A stretch of 64,000 nucleotides of DNA, taken from positions 36,524,801 to 36,588,800 of the forward strand of contig OU744734.1 in the NCBI GenBank assembly GCA_916613615.1, read 5' to 3'. The translations under genes and the position numbers were made by a program. This DNA is from Steromphala cineraria. Lineage: Eukaryota > Mollusca > Gastropoda > Trochida > Trochidae. Below the pieces are notes generated by a model that was not told where the DNA came from, did not search any database, and saw only the letters and a list, made by a program, of their open reading frames with translations. Of the stretch, positions 11,101-22,667 are shown one piece after another (the first letter of the stretch is position 1; every line of letters begins with the position of its first letter).

Positions 11101-14100
11101 TTAGCAATCTACATGATAAGTTGATGTGGAATAAATATGCAGATGAAAATTGAAAAGGGTTTAGTAAGAAAAGTAAGGAAATTTGATTTGTCATATCTCT
11201 CTGTTGATTTGACAATGCAAAAATGTTTACCATTATAGTACTGTATGAGTGTTAAATAAATTGATACTTTAATGAAAGACATCTCATGGTCACTTGACAT
11301 GTTAATATTATGTGAACAAAATAAATGTGTCTTATGCATTGCTGTGTTTATGACTTTCCTCTCAATCAGTCATTCATTTTCCTTGAAAAATTTGTACTTT
11401 TGAGCTTCTCAATATCCCATGCAGCATAACCATCAGTGAAATAATCTTGAAATCATATTAATGATTCACTACAAAACAAAAGTAAGTGGCCACCATCCTG
11501 TAAGTAATGAATGACATTTAAATGGATACACCTAAACCAATCAAGATATCATAATGAAATTAATACGGATGCCCACATAAAAGTAGCATTTTGAAGATTA
11601 AAAAGTACAAGATGGTCACCAATTCAGCCATAGATATACAAAAAAGTTATACAAAAACCTACTGCTTGTTAACTTATCATGATTATATCATTTGTGTATT
11701 AATGTTTGTTCAAGCTCTAGTCGTTTCCAAAAGAAGACTTGTATTTTAAAAGATAAAAAAATCATGATGGCAGCCATAATCAATTATATAAAAGATGGTT
11801 ACATGTATAATTAAACCATTTTACCACATCATTCATTTTAAGGTGAGCTTCTGTACCCTCGGTACTTTTATTTTTCTTTCAAATATGTAAAATGTAAAAC
11901 TGTATACTAGTAAACTTTCCCAATTTTTATATCTCTCTATATATATTGATATATAGGTATAAAGATGAAGGGGGTCTAACGTGAAGTAAATGTAGATATG
12001 AAAAATAAAATACTTCAGACGACACTTGCTGTAGATATCATTTTAATGATGACAGGATGCTTCGCATTTCGACTTGTCTTTTCAACAGTGAGGAGTGTTA
12101 ACAATGTGGCGAATATATAGTACATGCATAACAATGTAACAATGTATAATGGACAAATGGACATGTGACAAGTGGTCAGCTTGATTAGCGCACAATGTAC
12201 TATTTATGAGGGATTAAGATTTGAGTCATTGTAGTTCACACATCCTGGATTGGCCCAAGTCAATGTATTGATGTTTTACTTGATTGCACAATTGCTTTTC
12301 TCTGTATTCTTTTACTCTCTTGGGGTAGGATATCACGGACCGATATCACGATCCGCAAATTTTGTTTTATGAAGTCAAGTTTACTCTGGAAAATACCTCT
12401 TCACTTGGTATTTCTAAAGAAGGACAACGAGTGGTCATTTATATATTTATGAGCTTCAATTGACATGACCTGTACAGATCATTACTCAGATCAGACACAC
12501 AGTAAGGTATGAGTGCCAGGTTTGATCTGATTTTAATGAGATTAGATGACAGTGGTCAATATCTGAGAATTATTTTTAAAAGTAAAAATATTTCATCCAG
12601 ATATTTTGAGGTGGTTCATCATCTCATGCATTTCTTGATCAGATAAACACTATGTATAGCAATACTCAGATCAGGGATGCGCCAAGGTACGAGTGATGGT
12701 TCATCTGGTTTTAATGAGGTAAGATGTGATAAAAGTGATGAAATCTGACAGGAATCAATATGAGATTTTGTTTTATAAGTAAAAATATTTCATCTATATA
12801 TTTTGAGGTGGTACATCATCTCATGCATTCTTTATCAGATAAACACTATGTATAGCATTACTCAGATCAGGGATACGGCAAGGTACGAGTGATGGTTCAT
12901 CTGGTTTTAATGAGGCAAGATGTGATTAAAGTGATGAAATCTGACAGGAATCAATATTTCATCAATATATTTTGCGGTGATTTATATCGTCATCTCATGC
13001 ATTTCTATATCAGATAAACACTATGTGGAACAACTTAAGCCAAGGGCAGAAGATGGTGGCTGGACTCATCATGGCAAATGTCGGTGTATTTCTACTGTGG
13101 AGGATTCCTGTCCTAATGCCCTTCATGACGAGATACTTCTCTTGTCAACCAGGTCAGTTACATAGAGGTTCTCACCAAAGTGTCTTCTCATAACAAATAT
13201 ATATCAACACAAGTTGATAAAACTAAGAAAAATCCGAGGCTTGCCGTAGATTATCCTGTCTCAGGATTCGAACGTTACGCTAACTCCACTAATCTTGACC
13301 CTGGGCTCGGAAGCTACATTCCCTCGCGAGGCCCGACTTGGGATATAGCCAATCAAATCATTTTCTCGCCACCTTCTCGATATAATTTCAACGAGAAATT
13401 GATTTGATTGGTTACATCCCAAGTCGGGCCGCGCGAGCGAATCTAGCTTCTGAGCCCAGGGAACAGATAAGTGGAGTTAGCGTAACGTTTGTACCCTGAG
13501 ACAGGATGGCCGAAGATATTTTACTTTTATCAACGAGTGTTGATATATTTGTTATCAGAAGACACAAGGGTGGGATTCTATTTATAGTCCAAAATCATTT
13601 TTCATCCGATTTGCAGAAAAAAAGTAGATCTTTAAATAATGCATAGCCCTAAAAACTCCTATACCATTGTTGTCAAAGCTTTGTGGCGTCATCATGTAAT
13701 TGATGTAGTTGCTGAAAACTGGTTCCTCCCCTTATACTTTGAAGTTTGATCGTCTTACTATTACATCAAGCCAGGTAAAGTTAAATTCTTGCACAAAATT
13801 AATTGAACAAAACATTTTGTGAACAGATCATTATGTAAGGTACTTATGTGTATCGGGATACTTGTGGTATATCCTGTCTCAGGGTACGAACGTTACGCTA
13901 ACTCAACTAATCTGTACCCTGGGTTCAGAAGCAAGATTCGCTTGCGCCGGCCTGACTCGGGATATAGCCAATCAAATCATTTTCTCGCCACCGTCTCGAT
14001 AAAATTTCAACGAGAAAATGATTTGATTGGCTATATCCCGAGTCAGGCCTAGCTTCTGAGCCCAGGGTACAGATTAGTGGAGTTAGCGTAACGTTCGTAC

Positions 14101-17100
14101 CCTGAGACAGGAAGCTTGTGGTATTGTGAGCCCCATATTGGGATACATATCATATTGTAACCTTCCTGTATCGTTACTGTCAGATTACAAGGTTATATTT
14201 TATCACTTTGAGCAAGTTTTGTTCCAATATTAATTGTATTTTAGACTTAAGCAAGTCTAGGCCCTCTAGCAGGGTAGTTACTCACGTGACCATCCGTATA
14301 AAAGAGAAATGCACGTGCAGGGTACCTTACAGTCAAAATTCACACCATGTGCGATCTAGGTTGTGTACCAGGAACTTTGGCGTAAGTATTGCTTTGTTTG
14401 GAATGATTAGTAATTTGATTGTGTTATTTGAGTATAATGTTTAGTGTTTTAATGTATAGAATGTCAAAATCTGAAGATTATACTTTGAATTGTTTAAATG
14501 TGAAGCATTTTGTATAGGAACATTGTGTTCAGTTTGAAATACATGATATCATGTTCCCATGGCATTTCATGATTGATGTTTGACAATGACATCAAATTAC
14601 TGTGGATGTTGTTTGACAGGTGGTCCTCTATCGTCCATGGTGCTGTGTTCCTTCAGCCACTACAGCTTCCTCCACCTCTTCTGCAACATGTACGTCCTCT
14701 GGTCCTTCTCCTCCATCGCTCTCAGTCTCTTTGGTCGCGAACAGCTCTCCGCCGTCTTCCTTAGTGCAGGTATGGTAATGATAGATAGAAGATACTAAAT
14801 ACCCTTCCAGTTCAGTTCATCCTATTTTTGTGACACCAGCAGTGAGTCCTGCTTCAAATTTTGAAAGGACTCTCGGGATGCAAGTTTTTAGCTCTTCTGG
14901 GCCTTCTTTCACAAAGCTCTAAGTTGATAGTAAGTCACAAAGGCAGCCTTAGTGTAATGTTAAAGAATGGGAGTTAAGGTTAACCTTAGTTAAGGTTGCT
15001 TTGTGAAAGTAGGCCCTGGCCTGTAGGGCCCGATGGGCTTATGGCATGGCATGGCGTCGTCCGTCTTTAAGCATTTTGACTTCTTCTCCAGAAGCATAAG
15101 GCCTAGAAAGCTGAAACCTTGTGTACAGATTCCTTGACTAGTAAGGATTATGAATCATAACTGTGATTGCCTTATAAGGGCCACAGGAGCCACACCCTTA
15201 AGACCTAATTTCATCTTTTTCTCCAGGAGTATAAGGCCTAGAAAACTGCAACTTATTGCCTATATACTAAATTTTGGGAGAACCACATTGGCCACACTCT
15301 ACAGCGTAATTGAATATGAAGCCTGATGAGCTATAGAGCCAATGGCTCTATTTTTTATTAAAATTATAGTCACAACCTGTCATATAGCAAAAAACACAGA
15401 TTTTTATACAATAGTACCCAAGGAGGATTCCCTTCAAAGAATCTGAAACCTCTACAGGTTTGTTCTAGTTTAATCATTTAGAATTCATTATGAGAGGCTC
15501 ATATGATAAATAAACTTGAGTATGAATTAAAAAAATGAATCCTTATCATGAATAAGACAGCAAGATGTTGTGGTTATCTTCCAATTTTGGTAACTGCACA
15601 GTTAAAGTGTTGCTATAATCTTGTAGTGCAAACTGATGATATCATATGTGTGAAAAATGCACTTCTATGTTCTCTCTTTCTAGCTTAATAATAATGATTG
15701 AAGCCCCCATAAAATGACATTGACTATGAGATAAGGGATAGAGAAAAATATTAGTTAGGGGCCTTATAATTGCTGTCAAGTTTGGCAATTTTCTTTTATC
15801 AGGCCTGGTGGCCAAGTTGGTTAATGTAAGTATGTTAAGTGTTGGTTGTGCTACGATGTTACACCAAATTTCTATTTTCAGCTGCCTTCTCATCTTTTAC
15901 GAGTCTCGTTGCAAAGACGCTGAAAGGACGCATGGTTCCTTCACTTGGTGCTGTAAGTATCGTATTACTAATTTTAACGCCTAGTATCCAGTCCAGGACT
16001 GCTCAACAATACAATATATCGTTACCTTGAAGGAATTGTAGTCAGCTACTTAGCGCATCATGCGACCATGTAGGGCTGTAGTCTCCCCAAGTCCAGGTAC
16101 CAATTTGTACAGCTGGGTGAACTGAGTGCAATGTGGATGAAGTGCCTTGCCCAAGGACACTAAACAGTGTTAAGCCTAGGTTACATATTCATGGTGTCTC
16201 CTCTGGGATTTGAACCCAGACCTTTGGCATGACCGACCAGCATGATAACCATTACACCACCTTCTCCAGAAAGATGACTTTATGAGCAGCAATTTTACAA
16301 GAAGTATATGAATACTCATCCAGGGATAGAAAAAGTTCAAAGATTTCACGTCATATCTCAGTCGAATACCAATTTAAGGTGCAGAATGCCGAGAAGTTGG
16401 CACAAATTGTAGCAAAGTTTTCTTAAGTCTGTTGATTTAGACTGGTGCATTGATGACTCCATTTCTTAATTTGATAAATGAGCTATTATTGTTGAAATTT
16501 ATCAGTTCAAACTTTTACCTCCATTTTAGTCAGGTGCTCTCATGGCGATACTCGGGGCAGTATGTGTATCGTATCCCAACGCTAGACTAAGCATTGCATT
16601 CATCGGAGAACTTCTACCACACTCCTTTTCTGCTGGCACGGTGAGCTTGAAAAGTATTTGCCTTATGTACATGTTTATGGTCAAATTGTTTCAATCCAGG
16701 ACCAAAATTTTAGGTTGTAACGGACCGTTCTCATCTCCAACTCTGATAACAGCACACTCATTTTTTGGCTTGTTGAAGGTTGTTTTTGAAAGTTTACACT
16801 CGTTGTTAATAACTCATTATCTCTTGAACATTTTCAAAAAACAAACTTTATTATTTTCGATATGTCCATTCCTCCTCAAAACAACAGCAGGTTCATATAA
16901 AGAATTTGAGTCTTTTTTGTGCATTTGAAAGTTTGAATATGTAATAGAAACATTTGATCAATTGTTTGTCGTTGTTCATCATTACAGGCGGTGACGGGTA
17001 TAGTCCTGTTTGACCTGGCCGGTCTTCTCCTGGGATGGAGGTTATTTGATCACGCGGCACATCTAGGGGGCATGCTGTTTGGCATGTGAGTATTTGTAAG

Positions 17101-18915
17101 GATTATTATTTGTGGAAGGGGCGGAAAAGGCTGTGATTAACGGGTGCAGTTTCAGATCAATAGGTCTGGGGTTCAAATCCCGCCTTCAGCTCGGCAACTT
17201 TGGGTTTGGGTGCAATTCTACACTGAACTGAAGTGCAGTACCACCCATGGTTCACTTATTCAAGCCGATTTTGTAGGTTTCACCGCACTAAATCAACACA
17301 ATAGTGTTGGCTTTCTCCCTGTAGCTGTCATAGCCAAAAATCACCTAAACTTAAACTTATTTTTGGGTAATATATGGGTAATATTGATAACTTATGGTTT
17401 ATGTGTCTGTATTACATCAAGTACTAACATTCAAAAATGTGACGTTCTGTTCTTACTGTAAATGGCTATATTTCTAGCAATATATTATTCATAAACATAC
17501 ATATGCACAATCTCATTTTAAACAGGCCAAACATTTCACTTGTCCTTGTAAATATGTGATATAAATTGTGCTAGAAATGATACCCACCTGCACAGAAAGT
17601 AATTTTGTGATATGGCAATGTGTACACTGCACAGCATCCATTTAAAAACAATCTCATTAAAACCAGTAGATACTTTCACTCTTTCATTACTTCATTTCTT
17701 GAATGAGTACTGCTCAGGATATGTCAGGTGACGTTCTTATTCAAACCAATCCGAGTTATGGGTTGATATGTTTCGACACTATTATTGTTTTAATGAATGG
17801 CAGATAAGAGGACACAGGCAAAATCACTAGAAGGTTTATGTAATTTTTTTAGATATGAAGGCAGATCTTTGTATTCAACAATTTATTAAGAAGAAAAAAT
17901 TGGAAATGTTTGTTTTCCCTGAACTGAGAATCAGCCGTGTTTATGTGTATTCTGTCACCAGAAACCCAAGCTTATGGGGGAGTTCGCTGATTGACTAGTA
18001 TGAACAGTGTCAAGTGTTATTTTAGTCTAACAATTAGACTGTGAAATGAAAATTTGGTCAATAAATCTAAAATTTGAAAAAAAATACAAATATACCTAAT
18101 ATTTCCATTTATGAGGCGACCTCGTCCATAAGGCCATCCCCTTTCTCAGCCCCCCAAATTGCTTCCAAAATCATATATCTCAGATATAAGGCGACCCCCT
18201 TCTAGCAGGTCATAAGATTTCCGAAAGGGTAAACTTGGGCCGGTAATTTTTAAGTGAAATGTCATGTGTAATTAAGAAATAAATAAGTTACTTGCAGTGT
18301 TTGTTATTTCATTCAATGATTTATCATTTTCTTTTATTACAAGCAAGGCTACAGTCAACAAACTCCCATTACTGTGTCATGTTTTGTTTTCATCATTCTG
18401 ATTCAGAAATCTAAACCAACATACTGGTAATGCTATATTTGTTTCAAGCCTTTTCATTGGTTAAAAGAACGGAAGTTGTAATAGAACACCTTTCAGAAAA
18501 TCTAACACAAATTGCATATTGACAAAGCCTTACTGTTATCAAGAATAATTGCTCCTAGTATATAAAAAGTAAAAACATACATGAAGAAATAATGAAAAGG
18601 AGACTGAGATTTCTTTATTTTCAGACTAAAATTATGCTCAAGTCTTGTTATAGACTTGCTTTGGCTTTTATAGACTTTAATGGGCTTTTATTGGCTTTTA
18701 TCTCATTTTAGGGTCTGGCTGACAGAGTAGTGTTATTCTGACAGCAGCTCGTAGAAAAAGCCACTACTAAATATCCATCAACAACTCAAAAGGTTTTCTG
18801 TAAATTTTTCGTCTTTTCTTATTGCAGTTGGTATGCAACGTACGGTAAAGATCTCATCTGGAGGAATAGAGAGACTGTGATGAAACTCTGGCATGAAGTC
18901 CGTGGAAACCCTTGA
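8134..18915 (+). CDS. PARL: mitochondrial rhomboid protease PARL (5' exon missing)
   Basis: Eight coding exons in consistent phase: 8134-8386, 8951-9088, 13014-13152, 14620-14769, 15882-15952, 16530-16640, 16988-17085 and 18828-18915 (TGA). All introns are GT-AG. They encode 348 residues. The family is about 380 aa, so a first exon for about 30 residues is missing; exon 2 begins mid-codon after TTTATTTTAG.

The product is the intramembrane serine protease of the inner mitochondrial membrane, which in vertebrates cleaves PINK1, PGAM5 and others. Diagnostic stretches: LFKPLVFTVA..GAMVWQYE (first membrane segment), WNNLSQGQKMVAGLIMANVG, CSFSHYSFLHLFCNMYVLWS, PSLGA|SGALM with the catalytic Ser of the GASG motif at 16530-16532, and FDHAAHLGGMLFG with the catalytic His at 17060-17062. 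The C-terminus reads IWYATYGKDLIWRNRE...WHEVRGNP. The basic, Gln/Arg/Lys-rich exon 2 fits a mitochondrial targeting/matrix region. No disabling change seen. Confidence 0.95.
8430..8582. repeat. small inverted-repeat element in PARL intron
   Basis: CAGTGTTGTTTCTAG at about 8432 faces CTAGGAACAACACTA at about 8567. The same CTAGGAACAACAC motif occurs near 40687 and a similar one (GGGAACAACACTAG) near 56369, suggesting a dispersed short family. Confidence 0.5.
9204..9606. repeat. ATGTCTCCC...GGGAGACAT repeat in PARL intron
   Basis: Begins with TTATGTCTCCCTCCGAAGGG and ends with GGGGGAGACATCTG about 400 bp later, an inverted terminal arrangement. Interior includes CATCACCAAACTTGGTATAC. Repeats with these ends are common in bivalve genomes from general knowledge; family not assigned. 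Confidence 0.6.
9821..11873. mobile_element. ~2-kb AGCTCACC-type repeat with internal tandem array
   Basis: Starts TTTTTAGCTCACCTTTACAA and ends AAGGTGAGCTTCTGTACCCT, with opposed AGCTCACC/GGTGAGCT motifs. The left part has a (CCGT/CTGT)n run at about 9871-9919. It then carries four tandem units of about 155 bp from about 9935 to 10545, each containing AAGACTACTCCT, TGTAGTATGTTATACC and AATCCAAGATGGCCGCCATG. No transposase-like frame. This layout (AGCTCACC, CGTCCGTC, then AAGATGGC units) is familiar from molluscan repeats. Confidence 0.75.
12460..13025. repeat. ~175-200-bp tandem repeat running into PARL exon 3
   Basis: Three units, each with TACTCAGATCAGG, GGTTCATCTGGTTTTAATGA, AGTAAAAATATTTCATC, ATCATCTCATGCAT and TCAGATAAACACTATGT. 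The last unit runs straight into coding exon 3 at 13014, so the acceptor and the first ~13 bases of the exon are part of the repeat. Decoy acceptors lie at 12641-12642 and 12837-12838. Confidence 0.85.
13180..13570. mobile_element. nested foldback element, copy 1 (PARL intron)
   Basis: A long palindrome with ~190-bp arms. Inner arms: ATCCTGTCTCAGG..CGAACGTTACGCTAACTCCAC from 13253 and its complement ending near 13509, meeting at CAATCAAATCATTTTCTCG / CGAGAAATTGATTTGATTGG. Outer arms: GTGTCTTCTCATAACAAATA near 13181 and its complement near 13567. The inner unit is flanked by GCCGTAGATT and GCCGAAGATA, a probable 10-bp target duplication with two changes. Confidence 0.8.
13861..14124. mobile_element. 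foldback element, copy 2, with exact 10-bp target duplication
   Basis: Nearly perfect palindrome of about 244 bp (13871-14114), CCTGTCTCAGGGTACGAACG at the left and its complement at the right, homologous to the inner part of copy 1. It is flanked by identical CTTGTGGTAT copies at 13861-13870 and 14115-14124. A 9-10 bp duplication is typical of Mutator-like elements, so a MULE-type foldback is the likely class. Confidence 0.85.
14889..15356. mobile_element. TAGCTCTTCTGG-type repeat, copy 1, with nested hairpin
   Basis: Begins TAGCTCTTCTGGGCC and ends GCCTGATGAGCTATAGAGCC-AATGGCTCTATTTTT. Interior shows CCGATGGGCTTATGGCATGG, a CGTCCGTC stretch, CATAAGGCCTAGAAAGCTGAA. Homologous to copies at ~35702 and ~43331. 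Its left end is interrupted by a hairpin insertion at about 14901-15015, with arms CCTTCTTTCACAAAGC and GCTTTGTGAAAGTAGGCC. Confidence 0.75.
16028..16264 (-). mobile_element. tRNA-derived SINE in PARL intron
   Basis: Read on the minus strand, the head has an A-box-like GTGGTGTAATGGTTATCATG and a B box GGTTCAAATCC (16209-16219), spaced as in a tRNA promoter. The body includes GTGTCCTTGGGCAAGGCACT, a central motif frequent in marine invertebrate SINEs. No clear target duplication seen. Confidence 0.75.
17110..17320 (+). mobile_element. second tRNA-derived SINE fragment in PARL intron
   Basis: A B box GGTTCAAATCC lies at 17170-17180 within GGTCTGGGGTTCAAATCCCG. It is preceded by a weak A-box region and followed by a non-tRNA body (CAACTTTGGGTTTGGGTGCA, TACCACCCATGG). 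No cloverleaf closes, so it is not a tRNA gene. Confidence 0.5.
17330..18827. other. PARL last intron
   Basis: AT-rich intron. Two short related motifs (ATGAGGCGACCTCGTCCATA and ATAAGGCGACCCCCTTCTAG) occur near 18111 and 18185. Nothing else recognised; it ends at the acceptor TTCTTATTGCAG (18816-18827). Confidence 0.5.
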
Positions 18916-18961
18916 CAATCGTGCTTATATAGAATATTTGAATATGAGGAAATGACAGAGT

Positions 18962-19329
18962 TTAAGGGGCAGTAGCACGTTTTTAGGGGGAATGTAATGT
19001 GATGTCAGGAAAATGAAAATAAATGGTTCCAGTTGAAAGAGAATGTATTTAAATTAAACGTAGCAGCAATAAATCAAATTACCGGTATAATGTATAGTTC
19101 AGCCATACGATTCCCTTTTCTTACACAAATTGAATTAAAGGTGTTCACACAAAAATGACAGCCAATGGACTTTATGTGAACAGTTATTATTTGTTCTCTG
19201 ACTATGGATGATTGGTTTGTGTAATGGGATTTTTGACACTATCAAATATTATTTTTAGCATTAACGTACAATTATCAGGGAAAAATTTAAAATATGAAAT
19301 GTTCACAAAACGTGCTACTGCCCCTTTAA
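18962..19329. mobile_element. TTAA-flanked MITE, family A, copy 2 (PARL 3' end)
   Basis: TTAAGGGGCAGTAGCACG at the left and CGTGCTACTGCCCCTTTAA at the right. It begins 47 bases after the PARL stop codon and carries AATAAA at 19018-19023 in the sense direction, so it probably lies in or forms the PARL 3' untranslated region. Confidence 0.85.
19018..19023 (+). terminator. candidate PARL polyadenylation signal inside a MITE
   Basis: First canonical AATAAA after the stop at 18915, and it is contributed by the MITE. Inference only: transcript ends are needed. Confidence 0.45.
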
Positions 19330-20840
19330 CAACTTCCAATGCAAGGAATGACTCTGTTCGTATTTATCACTGGATTTGATTTGCTGATCAATTCTGATGA
19401 GAAAACAAATTATTGACAAATATAGACAAATATAAATATAGGGAAACATAGCAAAGCTAAATCTATGTCTAGAGATGGACATAATCATTTAACATGATGC
19501 CATTTTTGTGTGAACACCTTTAATTCATTTTGAAGAAAAGGAATTTAATAAGTGTTTTAAAAGACACTGATTCTCTAAATTTTTTGAATGTTTTGGTCAT
19601 ATTCCTTTGAAAATGTTAACATATTTCCAAAAACCACTTGACAAATTTTGACAAATTGTGCAGTTAAACATTGGCGCCAACTGTTCCAGAATTTCTCTAT
19701 AAGATCTCCTTGACTCCATGGTACCCAGTGTAATTTTTCTCTAGAAGTTGTACGAGGGTTACATCTTTATGATAAAAAAAAATTCATATTCATTTTGTGA
19801 AAAAAAGTCATATTACACATGTGCTCTTGTATTAGTCTCTGTTGATGACTATTAGTTGAATGACCCTATCTCAATTTCAAAAGTATTGAACTATTTAACC
19901 AAATGCAACATCAGCCTCACAGAGTCAGATCAAGTCATGAAATGTTGATTGAGCCTCTGTTCTTATTCACCGAGTTTGTGGGCTAAAATGGGAGATGTCT
20001 GATTGAGGCAATCAAAGTTAGCTGTGCTGTTTTAGCTAGCTGTTCTAAAATCATCATTTTGCCTACTGAATCATGGCAAAGGTATTGTGATATGAACCAC
20101 CCTTTCCATGCGAGAAGTGTTGTCTTTTGCTGAAAAATTCAAATGTTTTGTGGAATTTTTTTCCACAAGGGGAAACTGCCGGAACCCACAAATTTGGTCA
20201 AATTGGAACAGAGGCTTGATCAACATTTTATGACTTGATGTGCCTCTGTAGGTAAAGATTGTCACCAGCAAGATAGAAATAAATTCGATTTGACCGTTTG
20301 GACAAAAAAGGAAATATTATATTTGATGAACCATGGCAATTTTGTAAAAGGTTTGCTATTGTGATTTCTTTAATATTTTGAAGTTTATAACTGAGTGTGC
20401 TTAATGGTTTGAGTGCTGATCCAGCAAAGGATATCACATCATGATAAAACTTTCAATTATTTATTGAAAATAAAACATTTTCTACATGAAATTGGTGTTG
20501 GTTGTTTGTTGAAAAGGCATATTTGTTTCTTCTATAAAGTGTTTAAGGAGGGTGACATGAAAAATGTTAAGTTTTTTTTCAAATCTGCAATTTTGAAATG
20601 AAGATGTGATAAAAGCATGTACTATCCAACATTAAAGGGGCAGTAACATATTTTTAAAACCATGTTGCTTCATATTTTCGAGACTTGTCTTAGTGTCTGC
20701 CAAAAGTATTAACAGAGTCAAACATCTCATTACTCAACCAGATCATCCATAGTTCTAGTTCCTTATCAAGCAAATACTGCTTGTAGCCATATAAATGTGA
20801 ACACTCTGATCATTTGCCTCTTAGAAAAGAATACAATTAT
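19330..20840. other. intergenic; lone MITE end
   Basis: AT-rich with no convincing gene. TTAAAGGGGCAGTAACA at about 20633 is a solitary left end of the family-A type with no matching right end nearby. Confidence 0.4.
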
Positions 20841-20842
20841 AG

Positions 20843-20975
20843 ACTGATGAGTTTGGTCAATACCGAGGTCGATATTGTTTTCCTCGGCTTTTAAAAAAAC
20901 CAGGTATTGACCTAGGTCGATATTGTTTTCCTCAGGTCTATAAAAACAGGTATTGACCGAACTCACCAGCCTATA
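20843..20975. repeat. foldback with internal direct repeat
   Basis: TGAGTTTGGTCAATACC at about 20848 is complemented by GGTATTGACCGAACTCA at about 20950. Between them GGTCGATATTGTTTTCCTC occurs twice about 57 bp apart. Confidence 0.75.
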
Positions 20976-21850
20976 ATTGTTTTATTATGTCTCGGTCAAA
21001 AAACACAAACGAGAATAGAAAACTGTAGCAATGAGCGGCATTTCGGTTTGATTATTGGCGAGGACGGGTCAACATCACTTTCTGTCAACTGTCACATGAC
21101 CGGGTCTCGACCAATCAGATTGCCGGAAAATTATGCTCACATAATAAATTTATTGGAATCAATTACTGAGAGTGATGCAGGTTCTGTATTGAACTTTGAT
21201 GTCCGAAACAAGGCAGGGGTCACAAATGAAAGTCACATGACATCAGATGGTTCAAGTTCAAATGATGCAGTTTTGTCTGTGGTGACTTTATTGCTTTGAA
21301 AATTACATCCCTGGTAGTGAATACCTTGGGTTAAGACATTTTCCTAAAAAAAAATATTCAAAGCTCCAAAATGAATTAACTTTAAAAGATAAATTTACCA
21401 AGGTCAGGTATGCATATGGGTTTTAACATAACTTTAAACAAAAAGTTTCCTTTTGAGTTGCAGACATTCAAAGCTGGTGTGAAACTTGAGTGTTCCTTAA
21501 ATTATTTTGAGTAGTGTAGATGCTTATTTGGTACACGAGCATTTTGACAGGGAACAGCGGACTGACCGACTTTCACGAAAAACTCGTGCATTTCATGCAT
21601 GACTGCGTTATAAGGAGATAAATGCACCAGCGTTATATTAGGGTACGACTTAGAAATTTATGTACTTGTATATGTAAAAATCCGTTGGAAGCGCTAGTAA
21701 AATATCTCGTTAGTAAGAGTAGGAATTGATAATCAATCGCAAGGTTTAAATCGCGCCATGTAATTTCATGTTATTAATTAACCTCAGATATTATGATTTA
21801 AAATAGTGTATTTGAAGTAATTCTACGCACAGGAAATTTAGAATAATCAA
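20976..21850. other. intergenic, one weak open frame
   Basis: The plus-strand frame at 21048-21299 lacks an ATG, uses balanced codons and ends at TGA. It could be a decayed coding fragment, but nothing in it is recognisable and no splice site supports it. Confidence 0.25.
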
Positions 21851-21854
21851 ATAT

Positions 21855-22112
21855 ATTGTTAAAACAATCAAGTACATAGGCCTATACGGTGTAGATAAAA
21901 TATATCCCCCATATACACTAGACTGTTGTATATTGGGAGGATATATTTACCTATATAGGCTATTGTATATGGGGGATATATTTTATCTACATCGTATGTG
22001 TACTTGATTATTGATTGTTTTAACATTATATTAGCCTATTGTATGTGTAGAGGATATATTTTATTTACAGCGTATATGTACTAAATTATTGATTGTTTTA
22101 ACTGTTTATTTT
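21855..22112. repeat. compound palindrome with a third partial copy
   Basis: GTAGATAAAATATATCCCCC at about 21892 is complemented by GGGGGATATATTTTATCTAC at about 21973. The outer arms TTAAAACAATCAAGTACAT and GTACTTGATTATTGATTG-TTTTAA extend it. The right arm is then repeated directly at about 22045-22110. Confidence 0.8.
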
Positions 22113-22667
22113 ATATTCTCAATTCCCTGTGGTTCTAGTTCATTAAATAGTCATTAAACAACCTTTAGCTTCTGGTACATTTCGGTAGTTACAGTGCAAA
22201 ACACGTCTAGATCTGGGCTGCAATCTCCAATTGTCTGAGGCTCCTTTTAAAAATTTAATAAAATAATATTTTTACTAAAAAAATTTCAGAGACTAAATAT
22301 AAGTCTAAACTCAATCATTGAAGGTAGTTATAAGTTTTATCTATGCACATGATATTCCACCAGGGTATTCTATTTATTTTATATTTATTTGTCTATAGAT
22401 CGTGTCAATTTCTGGTTTGATAAACAGAAACAACCCAGCCACATGTCACACTAACTTAACACATACTTCATAAGCTAGAGTCGATAATGATTCAATGAGC
22501 CGTTTATAAACTAACTGCATAGACTTATCGTTCAATAATCCTTTGTGTAATAAGCTAAAGAGCATTGATTATATGCGAACTTCGTACACTAAGAAACGCC
22601 TACATCTTACGGTTGGTTTATAATACACGACTATTTATCTTTAAATCACATGTTGTTTTAATCAGAC
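22113..22667. other. intergenic, nothing recognised
   Basis: AT-rich sequence without supported features. Confidence 0.4.

Noticed and set aside
16200..16264. tRNA gene on the minus strand
   Set aside because: A and B boxes are present, but the arms do not pair into a cloverleaf and a SINE body follows.
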